DNA from: DYFC01 sp041658585
GTDB lineage: Bacteria > Nitrospirota > Thermodesulfovibrionia > Thermodesulfovibrionales > SM23-35
Direction: 5' to 3'
DNA: 53,408 bases
NCBI GenBank assembly: GCA_041658585.1
Contig: JBAZZX010000015.1
Coordinates: 1 to 53,408 of the forward strand
Of the stretch, positions 15,903 to 23,977 are shown in pieces. The position numbers and the translations under genes are program-made. Within the stretch, counting starts at the first letter, position 1. The number at the start of each line of letters is the position of its first letter. The notes beneath the pieces were generated by a model, which was not told the DNA's origin, did not search any database, and saw only the letters and a list, made by a program, of their open reading frames with translations.

Positions 15903-18230
15903 TCATTTTACATTTTGCGATTTGAATTTTTCATTTTGCATTGTCATGATGTAATTCGGTTCCGCGAATTCCACTTCTTTATAACCGGCGAAGATTTCGA
16001 CCGCCTTATGGACGTCCTGACCCTCTTTCAGTTTCAGAAGATGGGGGCCTTTTGATTTCGGCGCGGAGATTATGGATGCGCCTTCCGATGAAAGTATTTC
16101 CGATATCCTTTGTTCGCTTACTTCCTCTTTGAATTTTACAAGCAATTCGCCCTGTTTGAACCTCTCTTCAGCTTTGGCAAACTCCATTCTTTTGTCATTG
16201 CTCAGTTTCATCAATTGTTCGGCCTCTTTCACGATATGAGGGGTCAGGAATACAAGGAGATTAGTCTTCGTCTTTTGCCGGCTCTTGTTCTTAAAGAGCC
16301 ACCCGAGGACAGGGATGTCTCCCAGTATCGGTATTTTATTTATGCGGACGTCCTCTCTTTCTTCCATAAGTCCGCCTATTACTACAGTCTGGCTGTCCTT
16401 GACAACAACCGATGTCTTTGTGGACCGTTTGGTAGTTGTCGGACCTATATTGATGAGGATCGTCTCCGAGGCATTCTTTAATGATGATATTTCCTGGTAG
16501 ATATCCATTTTCACATAATCGCCTTCGGTTATCTGCGGAGTAAGCCTTAACGTAATGCCGACGTCTTTACGTTCAATGGAATTGAGGACCGTGCTGGTCG
16601 AGGTGACGCCCAGTTCCCTTTTAGATATGAACGGCACGTTTTCACCTACAACGATCTCCGCCTCTTTATTGTCGGATGTCAATATCTGAGGGGACGAGAG
16701 GACATTTACAGAGCCCTTGAACTCGTTCAGGCTGAACAGGGCTGAAAATCCGGGGATACTAAGTTTAGTGGTCGTAGCCTTCCCGTCGGTACCGATTGTC
16801 GTGATCGGCACGTCAAGGAAATTACCCAACCCGCCCATGGTCATGCCGGAAAGTCCATAGATGACATTCTGAAGGGCAGCGTTGTCCATCGTGCCGAACC
16901 CGCCGATAAAAACAGGCTCATTATTCTTTTCCGCCGTAATCCTCCATTTCGCCCCAAGCTCTCTCAGATTATCGATAGAGGCTTCTACTATCATCGCTTC
17001 AACATAAACCTGCTTCCGCTTCCGGTCAAGCTGCTTTATCACCTGCATGAGGCTCTGGTAATCGGCCGGAGAGGCTACGATAATAAGCGAGTTCGTTGCC
17101 TTGTCCGTAGAAAGGATTATCTTTCCTGCTTCAAAAGGACTTCTTGCAGACTGGGCGGACTGCATAATCTGACCGGTCTTTGCCTGGGATGAAATCCCTG
17201 AAATCATTCCCTCCAAAACCTTTGAAAGTTCCGTCGCATCGGCGTATTCAAGAAAATAGACGTTTATCTTGCTGGTAGCTTCCGGCAGAGGGATATCAAG
17301 GATGGCAATCATCCTCTTCATGGATTCCTTTTCCTGTTTGTCGGCTATCATTACCACGGCATTCAGTCGCGTGTCCGCAAAAACACTCGCCCTTGTCTCA
17401 TCTACGGAAACCGTAGAAGTCGCTTCTCCTCTAATAAGAGGACGACCGGCTGAAGGCTGTGCTTTGCTGCTCTGAACGAGCGATTCATTAAGTATCTTTA
17501 CGACTTCCTCTGCATTGGCATATTTCAGGGTCACAAGTTCGGGCTCCTCCATATCGGACTTATCAATGCTCTCAAGTATCTTCAGCAGCTTTTCGATATT
17601 AGCGGACGAGTCTACAATCAGCATCATGTTGCCGGGACCGAAAGAGGATATGTGTCCGTCCTTCGAGATCAAAGGCTGGAGGAAATTCATCGCCTTTGAG
17701 GATGATATGGATTTCAACTGGATAAGCCTTGTGATATAGGTGTCGTTGACGGTCCCGTTTTCTTCCTTCAACAGTTCGGTGCCGGACTGTTTTGCCTGCG
17801 ACACAGGGACGATCTTGTAGACCTTGCCGGAAGAAATAATGGTAAAGCCTTTCAGCTCAAGGACCGACGTGAAGAGGCTGAAGGCGTCGTCAACGGAAAG
17901 TTTGGAAGGAGCTATGATGGTAACGGCGCCCTTGACCTTCTCATCAAAGACAAAGTTTTTCCCGGTGACCTCGCTGATAAATTTCACCACCACCGGGATG
18001 TCAACTTCTACAAAGTTAAAAGAAACCTTTTTCTCCTTAATGCGGGATTTCTCAGTATGTACAATTTCTTTTCGTGTCTCTTTATTAAGGGTTGATTCGT
18101 CGGCCTTTTTCTCAATAGCATCTGTTTCTGCATTGGATTGGCTTATGGTTTTAGATGATACGTAATGGACTGTAAAGACAAGAAACCCCAGAAGAAAAAT
18201 TGCTGTGGAAAACTTTTTGAATATTTTCAT
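15903..18230 (-). CDS. gspD: Type II secretin GspD with a C-terminal protease pro-domain-like extension
   Basis: This 775-aa protein forms the outer-membrane channel of the T2SS. After an N-terminal hydrophobic segment come N0-N3 domains (FNFVEVDIPVVVKFISEVTG; repeated KLLKILESIDKSD-type KH domains) and the secretin core (VNVLSSPQILTSDN, VPFISKRELG, VVIGGLMEERE, PILGDIPVLGWLF, LLVFLTPHIV). Beyond the normal end is an extra domain at about residues 689-767: GELLVKFK ... EGASI ... LKLKEG ... VEFAEPNYI. This matches the pro-domains of the two subtilases in this window motif for motif. A secretin with such a tail is unusual and suggests cargo docking. The last 14 residues come from an ATGCAAAAT-type repeat. 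Confidence 0.95.
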   Translation of the reverse strand: MKIFKKFSTAIFLLGFLVFTVHYVSSKTISQSNAETDAIEKKADESTLNKETRKEIVHTEKSRIKEKKVSFNFVEVDIPVVVKFISEVTGKNFVFDEKVKGAVTIIAPSKLSVDDAFSLFTSVLELKGFTIISSGKVYKIVPVSQAKQSGTELLKEENGTVNDTYITRLIQLKSISSSKAMNFLQPLISKDGHISSFGPGNMMLIVDSSANIEKLLKILESIDKSDMEEPELVTLKYANAEEVVKILNESLVQSSKAQPSAGRPLIRGEATSTVSVDETRASVFADTRLNAVVMIADKQEKESMKRMIAILDIPLPEATSKINVYFLEYADATELSKVLEGMISGISSQAKTGQIMQSAQSARSPFEAGKIILSTDKATNSLIIVASPADYQSLMQVIKQLDRKRKQVYVEAMIVEASIDNLRELGAKWRITAEKNNEPVFIGGFGTMDNAALQNVIYGLSGMTMGGLGNFLDVPITTIGTDGKATTTKLSIPGFSALFSLNEFKGSVNVLSSPQILTSDNKEAEIVVGENVPFISKRELGVTSTSTVLNSIERKDVGITLRLTPQITEGDYVKMDIYQEISSLKNASETILINIGPTTTKRSTKTSVVVKDSQTVVIGGLMEEREDVRINKIPILGDIPVLGWLFKNKSRQKTKTNLLVFLTPHIVKEAEQLMKLSNDKRMEFAKAEERFKQGELLVKFKEEVSEQRISEILSSEGASIISAPKSKGPHLLKLKEGQDVHKAVEIFAGYKEVEFAEPNYIMTMQNEKFKSQNVK

Positions 18231-18243
18231 GTCAACACTTATA

Positions 18244-19107
18244 TTACTTTATCTGATAGGTCATTGTCATCCTTGAACCGGAGCGGATTAAATCTATCTG
18301 CACCCTATCGAGGCCCTTCAGCGCCGTAAATGCCTGGAGCGCCCTCTCGGGATTGGAGATGTCATATTCATTGATCCTCAAAAGTACGTCGCCGTCCTGG
18401 AGACCAAGGCTCTGATAAATACCGTTAGGCTTCACCTCGCTGAGAGCAAACCCTTCCTGCCTGCCGTCGGCTGTATTCGGTCTGAGTCTTGCGTCCGTCA
18501 TCATCTGGCCGGGATTGGCTATCATCTGCTGCAGCCTCGCCTGATCAACGATATATGAACCCCTGCCTATCATCCGGGCAAATGCGGATGAAGAAGCGCC
18601 TGTTGCAGGGGCCTGAGCTTTCACCTCTTTTACCTTCACAATATCTTCAATAGGTATTTCAGTTATCTTTCCCCCCTGCCTTATCAGCGCCCTGTCTTGT
18701 TTAACGCTGTAAAGCCTGCCCATGCCGTATATATTCTCTCCTACCCTGAAAACCTCCTGAATGCCTGCAGCGTCCTTAAATACGGCATAACTGAGTTCCT
18801 TCGGACCGGCAACAGTACCGATCAGAATAAGGTCCATAGTTTGCGCATTCGCAGGGGCTGATGAGGTCAGCAGTTTTATTTCGCCGCCGGAAATGCCGAA
18901 GGGATTATTTTTCATAAGGGGCGCATACTCAAGAAACTGCATCTTCCGCGTGGCTGCTACTGCGCCGGTCGATACTGCCGCATCTTTTCTGAGCGCCCTT
19001 TTCTTATCGAAATGGTCGGAGACAATGTCCCTTACAAGTAAAAGAATAGACATAAAAAGGATAATGCCCAGGAGGACATTAAGGGAGATAATAACTTTTC
19101 TGTTCAT
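18244..19107 (-). CDS. gspC: Type II secretion protein GspC
   Basis: This inner-membrane protein of about 287 aa has an N-terminal membrane helix (IISLNVLLGIILFMSILLL), a homology-region domain (about 75-150: LILIGTVAGPKELSYAVF, VFRVGENIYGMGRLY) and a C-terminal PDZ domain (about 195-287: GFALSEVKPNGIYQSLGLQDGDVLL). GspC bridges the inner-membrane platform and the N0 domain of GspD and helps select substrates. The ATG at 19107 is preferred over an in-frame TTG at 19128. It begins the gspC-N run, and a double-hairpin repeat separates it from the upstream protease gene. Confidence 0.92.
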   Translation of the reverse strand: MNRKVIISLNVLLGIILFMSILLLVRDIVSDHFDKKRALRKDAAVSTGAVAATRKMQFLEYAPLMKNNPFGISGGEIKLLTSSAPANAQTMDLILIGTVAGPKELSYAVFKDAAGIQEVFRVGENIYGMGRLYSVKQDRALIRQGGKITEIPIEDIVKVKEVKAQAPATGASSSAFARMIGRGSYIVDQARLQQMIANPGQMMTDARLRPNTADGRQEGFALSEVKPNGIYQSLGLQDGDVLLRINEYDISNPERALQAFTALKGLDRVQIDLIRSGSRMTMTYQIK

Positions 19108-19244
19108 AAAAACCGTTTTCAACGGCAAGCCTCACACAGATAAGGATTTCTCATCTATGTATGTTATTAGAAACAAGAGGGAAAGTAAATATTTTAGTGT
19201 TTAAAACTCAGCAACCGATCTTTTACATGCGGTGCATTTCATGT

Positions 19245-19336
19245 AATCCCCTCCTTAGCAAGGAGGGGGTAGGGGAGGTTTTGTTTATATGTTTCATTAA
19301 AACCCCTCCAACCTCCCCTTGCAAAGGGGAGGATTT
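19245..19336. repeat. GC-rich double-hairpin repeat upstream of gspC
   Basis: The halves AATCCCCTCCTTAGCAAGGA... (from 19245) and ...CCTCCCCTTGCAAAGGGGAGG (to 19336) are inverted relative to each other and enclose about 25 AT-rich bases. It is the same family as 12755-12870 and 23879-23963. It lies between the protease stop (19346) and gspC, where it could attenuate read-through into the T2SS operon. Confidence 0.75.
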
Positions 19337-19345
19337 CAAAAAACA

Positions 19346-21427
19346 TTATCTCCTTCTTCTCAGAGCTGCGATAACGAGAAGGGGCAGAAGCATTATTGCT
19401 GCCTCGGCAAAGGCTGTCGGCGCATTCTGTTTCGCGCCTATTGAGCAGCCGCCTCCGCCGCTGCTTTTGTGGCCGCCGCTTGCCGTAAGTGTAGTTGCAG
19501 AAATTTCATTGGAATATACCGAGGACCCGGCAACTGGATTATACGCCTTCACCCTGTACCAGTATTTTGTGGCTGTATTGAGTCCTGTATCAGGAAATGT
19601 TGAGGTGTTCTGTCCCACCTGACCTACCTGAACAAAATCAGTGTTCAATGTACGCCTTTCGATCAGATAACTTTGCTCTGTCGAGGAGTTATCTGACCAG
19701 GCAAGCTGGATCTGAGTGCTCGATGTACTTACCACTCGCAGGTTTGTCGGCGGATTGAGAGGGGTGATGGCAGTCGCTTGAGTCCCCTGCTGTACAGGTG
19801 ATTCACCGATATCATTATATGTCCTCACCCTGTAATAATATTTTGTGCCGTCGGTAAGACCACTGTCAGAATAAAATGACCCGTTTACCCCGACTGTAGC
19901 TATCGGCACATAAGTAGTCCCGTCCATACTTCTGTAAATCCTGTGCCCGATCTCATCCGTCGCCCGGTCTGTCCAAGCCAGATCAATCTGTAACGAAGAT
20001 ACAGGCGTTGCGGTGAGATCATATGTCGCCCACAGTGATTTCAAGGCTTTCTCCGCGTTGATCCTGCCGCCGGTCAGAATCCAGCCGTTCAACGTCGGCA
20101 GCACATCAACATATCTCAGTATCATCGTGCGGATCTGGCTGTGAGTAAAATGAGAATAGTACGCACTCAGCAGGCCTGCGAGTCCTGTAACATGGGGGGT
20201 TGCTCCTGATGTACCTGAATTGAAGTCAAGATTTCCATAACCGTAATACTCCGTCATCCAGTTAGGTGCTGTACTGAAAAGATAGGTACCCGGAGCTGCT
20301 ACATCGACAGAAGTTGGGCCGTAATTGCTGAACGAAACCCTTCTATCGTCCTGGTCAGTCGCTGCGACGGCTATGATATTTGGCAGATCAAAGCTTGCAG
20401 GATAATGAGGGGTAACGTCATTGTTTTCACTAAAATTTCCGGCAGCTGCCACAAAAAGAATACCCGCTGCATTTGCCTGGCTTATCGCTTCATATACAGG
20501 TGTAGAAAAAGCATAGCCTCCTAGACTGGCATTGATGGCCCTTACATTCAACCCTCTGTTATTCTTCATGAAAATTGTATAATTAATAGCATCAGTGATA
20601 GCTGAAACATCACAACCATCTGCATCGCATACCTTTAAATTCATCATATTTGTCAGCCACATAATTCCTGCAATACCTGCACTGTTATTCCCTTTTGCAC
20701 CAATAAGCCCAGCTATAAATGTCCCATGTCCGATGTTATCCATCGGGTCATTGTCATGATTGATAAAGTCCCATCCTATGCAATCGTCTCTAAATCCGTT
20801 CGCGTCATTGTCTATGTCGTCGACGCAGCTTGTCTCTCCAAGGTTTCTCCATACATTCCAGACCAAGTCGCTGTGGTTGTAATCAATACCTGTATCGAGA
20901 ACAGCGACCGTTATATCACCGCTGCCGATGGTGACATCCCACCCTCCTGCCATCTTGATATCAGCGCCCGCCGTCCCGTATGCATATTGCCCGGTGTTCC
21001 ATAAAGCCCATTGGTTTCCGAAATAGGTATCATTAGGGATGATATTTTGAAGCTTCCAAATGTAGTTAGGTTCAGCATATTCGACACTCGGATTGGACAT
21101 ATATTGCATGACTGCATCTTTCACGGAAAGACCAACGGGAAGCTTAACATGCTCAAGGTTCGGAATCATTGTATATTTTCTGAGGACTGAAGCACCAATT
21201 GCCTTATGCACTGCAACAGACGAAGCAGCCTTGACTCCTGATTTGAATCTGACAAGCACTTCACCGTCTCTGTAATCTCCGTTCTCCATCTGTGCGATGA
21301 TGGACTGGGCGCTCATTTGGATGCTGCTGCTTGTCACTTTTGAAGTATCTGAAGAGATGTTTGCAGCCTTCTCGCTGCCACATGCAACAAGAGTTAAACA
21401 CATCAAAAGATATAATAATTTCTTCAT
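19346..21427 (-). CDS. Subtilisin-like (S8) protease, lipobox, two FN3 domains and GGGGCSIG C-terminal tail
   Basis: This 693-aa secreted protease parallels the one at 5069-7393. It has lipobox LVAC (Cys16); pro-domain about 53-125 (GEVLVRFK ... VEYAEPNYI); catalytic Asp178 (VLDTG), His234 (HGTFIAG), oxyanion Asn331 and Ser407 (SGTSGATP). Two fibronectin type III domains (about 475-560 and 565-650) are followed by SSGGGGCSIG, a hydrophobic helix and terminal RRRR. Unlike its relative it lacks the jelly-roll insertion in the catalytic domain. AAAGGAGT precedes the ATG. Location directly upstream of gspC, and the shared pro-domain with GspD, suggest T2SS export; the tail suggests processing by a CPBP-type sorting protease. 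Confidence 0.93.
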   Translation of the reverse strand: MKKLLYLLMCLTLVACGSEKAANISSDTSKVTSSSIQMSAQSIIAQMENGDYRDGEVLVRFKSGVKAASSVAVHKAIGASVLRKYTMIPNLEHVKLPVGLSVKDAVMQYMSNPSVEYAEPNYIWKLQNIIPNDTYFGNQWALWNTGQYAYGTAGADIKMAGGWDVTIGSGDITVAVLDTGIDYNHSDLVWNVWRNLGETSCVDDIDNDANGFRDDCIGWDFINHDNDPMDNIGHGTFIAGLIGAKGNNSAGIAGIMWLTNMMNLKVCDADGCDVSAITDAINYTIFMKNNRGLNVRAINASLGGYAFSTPVYEAISQANAAGILFVAAAGNFSENNDVTPHYPASFDLPNIIAVAATDQDDRRVSFSNYGPTSVDVAAPGTYLFSTAPNWMTEYYGYGNLDFNSGTSGATPHVTGLAGLLSAYYSHFTHSQIRTMILRYVDVLPTLNGWILTGGRINAEKALKSLWATYDLTATPVSSLQIDLAWTDRATDEIGHRIYRSMDGTTYVPIATVGVNGSFYSDSGLTDGTKYYYRVRTYNDIGESPVQQGTQATAITPLNPPTNLRVVSTSSTQIQLAWSDNSSTEQSYLIERRTLNTDFVQVGQVGQNTSTFPDTGLNTATKYWYRVKAYNPVAGSSVYSNEISATTLTASGGHKSSGGGGCSIGAKQNAPTAFAEAAIMLLPLLVIAALRRRR

Positions 21428-21489
21428 AGTTTTACTCCTTTATCTAATCTTTGATCATTCATATCTTTCCATCTCCATTCAGAATCCTT

Positions 21490-21549
21490 TTCGCCTCGGC
21501 GAATCAGACCGAGTCTGACAAATTTCAATAATAGGGCGGGCTCCCGCCC
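21490..21549. promoter_or_regulatory. Cluster of three consecutive hairpins
   Basis: Three perfect stem-loops follow one another: TTCGC-CTCG-GCGAA (21490-21503), TCAGAC-CGA-GTCTGA (21504-21518) and GGGCGG-GCTC-CCGCCC (21534-21549). They lie just beyond the stop codon of the Ig-like protein gene and upstream of the protease gene, both on the minus strand. There is no long U-run, so this is not a classic terminator. It may be a processing or stabilising element. Confidence 0.5.
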
Positions 21550-21570
21550 GCCCCTCACAGAAAGTTCTTG

Positions 21571-23211
21571 CTACGGCACGTCTAAAACAAGTGTTACAGT
21601 TTTGGTTGCACCAACATTATCGCTCACCGTAATGGTCACAGTTGTATCTGTGGCTGGAACGGCAACTACAGTGGCTGTCAGTGTTGTACCTGCGACAACT
21701 ACAGAAACCAGAGAAGGATGGCTTGAGAAAGCAGAGTAAGGTGCGCTCCCTCCTGATATTGTATATGTAGCAGTATTAGCTGCAACTGGATTAATTAATG
21801 TCTTTGTAGGTGGCAAAACATTCAGCGCTGGCCCTGCCGTTATCGTTATCGTTGCAGTCGCTGTTGTTCCAGCAGAATCCCTGACTGTTAGAGTGACTGA
21901 CCCGGCTGGTGTGTTTGCAGGAACGGTTGCTGTAAATGTTCCACCAGTTGCTGTAGCAGTTATTGCCGATCGTGTAATCGCTGGATCGCTTGACGTTACA
22001 ATGTAAGGAGAAATTCCGCCAAATATTGTAAACGGTATTATATCAGCAGGTGCAGCACCATTTACTGAGACTGTGTCTGGCAGAACTGTGAGCGCTGATG
22101 TAACGAGAATATCTGTTGAGGCGCTAACCCCGCCAGATGTTGCGGTTATTGTACATGTGTCCTCTGTTGAAGGTGCTGTGAATGTGGCTTCTGCCGCTCC
22201 GTCAGTTGTCTGGGCAAATGGAGTAATAGTCCCGCATGTAGTTGTAAAGCTTACTACGGTACCATCAAAAGCAGGACCACCTGTATTGAGGGTTACAGCT
22301 GCAGTTATTGTGGATGTCCCGTCAGGTTCTACGACTGAAGGACTTGCAGAGACTGTAACAGTGCTGATGGTTACAGGCAGAAGCTGCAGCGTCACCATAT
22401 TAGCAGCACCATTGTCCGCAAAGGCTGTAATATTTAAGATTGCTGTAACGTTTCTAATTGTAATGGGATCAACCCGGACAAGGACAAATGCCTCTCCCGA
22501 ACTGTTCGTGGTCGCAGTATTTCCATTAGGGAAGCTGACCTCACAGGAACTGCTGCCATCACTGCATGTAGTAGACGACCCTATTTTATATGGCCAATCA
22601 GCGCCAAAGGTAACGACGCTGCCGAAAGCACGCTGGCCAAACCTGTTAAAAACCGTTGCCCTGATAAGCACCTGATTGTCAGTTGAATTTTCAAATAAAA
22701 CAAAATCACTACCTTCGTCATAAGTTCCGTCATTATCCCCATCCACAGCAAGGTACATAAAAGGACTCAATGAAAGCGACGAGCTGAAATACATAGTTTT
22801 TCTGTCCCGGACAATGCCGACTCCCTTGTTCACTTCCGCCTGTACCGTAACAAAACCCGTAGTAGTCGACTTGACCTTGATGGTTGCCATACCGCTATCA
22901 TCGGTTTTCACAACGGTTTGATTGCCTAAGAGCACGTCATTACTGTTCATCAATATGCCTATAGGCGAGATATTGGTAAAGGTGACCGGCAGGTTCTTGA
23001 CCGGCCCGCCGTTTCCGTTAAGGATCTTGGCGCGGATTAAGATTGCGGAGTTTGTCATGGCAATATAATGCGACGGCAGCACCTGGACGATCTCGGGCAC
23101 GCCGGGCTTTTCGCCTCCCGGCGAGCTGGACCCGCCGGACCCGCCTCCGCAGTTTATGAGGAAAGTTGAAAGTATTAATAGTGCAATGAATGATAAAGTT
23201 ATTTTTTTCAT
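21571..23211 (-). CDS. Ig-like repeat surface lipoprotein
   Basis: This protein of about 546 aa has a signal peptide ending LINC followed by a Gly/Ser linker, so it is probably lipidated, although Asn at -1 is not the best lipobox residue. Residues about 40-150 resemble an invasin/Big_1-type Ig domain (ILNGNGGPVKNLPVTFTN...DDSGMATIKV). Another such domain follows (TVSASPSVVEPDGTSTITA). The C-terminus has two tandem repeats of about 85 aa (FGGISPYIVTSSDP / SGGSAPYSAFSSHP). Function is unknown; a cell-surface or adhesive role is plausible. The ATG at 23211 has AGGAGG 5 nt upstream, so the longer in-frame start at 23250 is rejected. Confidence 0.8.
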   Translation of the reverse strand: MKKITLSFIALLILSTFLINCGGGSGGSSSPGGEKPGVPEIVQVLPSHYIAMTNSAILIRAKILNGNGGPVKNLPVTFTNISPIGILMNSNDVLLGNQTVVKTDDSGMATIKVKSTTTGFVTVQAEVNKGVGIVRDRKTMYFSSSLSLSPFMYLAVDGDNDGTYDEGSDFVLFENSTDNQVLIRATVFNRFGQRAFGSVVTFGADWPYKIGSSTTCSDGSSSCEVSFPNGNTATTNSSGEAFVLVRVDPITIRNVTAILNITAFADNGAANMVTLQLLPVTISTVTVSASPSVVEPDGTSTITAAVTLNTGGPAFDGTVVSFTTTCGTITPFAQTTDGAAEATFTAPSTEDTCTITATSGGVSASTDILVTSALTVLPDTVSVNGAAPADIIPFTIFGGISPYIVTSSDPAITRSAITATATGGTFTATVPANTPAGSVTLTVRDSAGTTATATITITAGPALNVLPPTKTLINPVAANTATYTISGGSAPYSAFSSHPSLVSVVVAGTTLTATVVAVPATDTTVTITVSDNVGATKTVTLVLDVP

Positions 23212-23219
23212 TATTCCTC

Positions 23220-23834
23220 CTACCCGCAGATCAGGAAATCTGCAAGCCAAAGATCGTATTCAACCTTAAAGTAACCGGACTTTCCAACCAGATTCATATA
23301 CTTGCACCTGAAACCCGCAACATAATGTGTCGGGTATTCGGCAGGTATATGGATACCGTCGCCAATGCCGTTCCAGTATTGCAGTTTCCGCGTTATGTCA
23401 ATGAGCGATACGGGGCAGTCATTTGTGCCCGTGCCGTCCAGTTCGCAATTCGGAAATATTGTCCATGATTCTATAACGGGAGCAGAGGGGTCTTCATTCG
23501 CCTTTTTGTATGTTATGGTGCATTCTTCAACGCTTGCCGGGAAAGGATTAAAACCGCCGGCGGGGTTCAACTTTGCTGCAGTTACTGACATGACTGCGTC
23601 TTCCCTGTGGAGTAATGTTTCGGGACCTGTCGGCTTGTCGGCAGGGCAGGCAAGAGGCGCGGAATATACGTCAAAGTCAGGGCCTGCTTCACTGGTCATG
23701 GTAACGGATTGTATCTGTATGCCGGTCACTTCACTTCCGGAAGAACCCGGAGAACCCGAACCGCCGCCGCAGCCCGCAAGAATGCTTGCAAGAAGGAAAT
23801 AACATAATGTTAAAAGGACATAGCTTCTTCTCAT
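23220..23834 (-). CDS. Hypothetical lipoprotein
   Basis: This protein of about 204 aa has a clear lipobox (ILAGC) followed by a GGGSGSPGSSGS linker like that of the next gene. The mature part is rich in Thr, Pro and acidic residues, has five or so cysteines (CPADK, ECTITY, NCELDG, NDCP, FRCKY) that could form disulfides in the periplasm, and ends DFLICG. I do not recognise a family. It starts at the ATG at 23834, preceded by AGGGGGT, and its stop is 8 nt from the following Ig-like gene, so the two probably work together at the cell surface. Confidence 0.7.
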   Translation of the reverse strand: MRRSYVLLTLCYFLLASILAGCGGGSGSPGSSGSEVTGIQIQSVTMTSEAGPDFDVYSAPLACPADKPTGPETLLHREDAVMSVTAAKLNPAGGFNPFPASVEECTITYKKANEDPSAPVIESWTIFPNCELDGTGTNDCPVSLIDITRKLQYWNGIGDGIHIPAEYPTHYVAGFRCKYMNLVGKSGYFKVEYDLWLADFLICG

Positions 23835-23878
23835 CTTACCCCCTATTTTTATAATTTTCATATCTTTCACCTTAAAAT

Positions 23879-23963
23879 AACCCCTCCCAAACCTCCCCTT
23901 AATCTAAGGGGAGGAGAAATATTTCCCCCGCTTAGTTTAAGAGGGGGCAGGGGGAGTTAATTT
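23879..23963. repeat. GC-rich double-hairpin repeat downstream of pilQ
   Basis: Two hairpins stand side by side: CCTCCCCTT-AATCT-AAGGGGAGG (perfect) and CCCCCGCTTA...TAAGAGGGGG. It is the same family as 12755-12870 and 19245-19336 but in the opposite orientation. It fills the gap between pilQ and the lipoprotein gene and could partly terminate the pil transcript. Confidence 0.7.
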
Positions 23964-23977
23964 ATAACTTTCCATTC

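Noticed and set aside
22073..22675. 200-codon plus-strand ORF opposite the Ig-like protein gene
   Set aside because: It is a shadow of the real minus-strand gene: the Thr/Val-rich repeats leave the opposite frame open, and it has no ribosome site or protein-like composition of its own.
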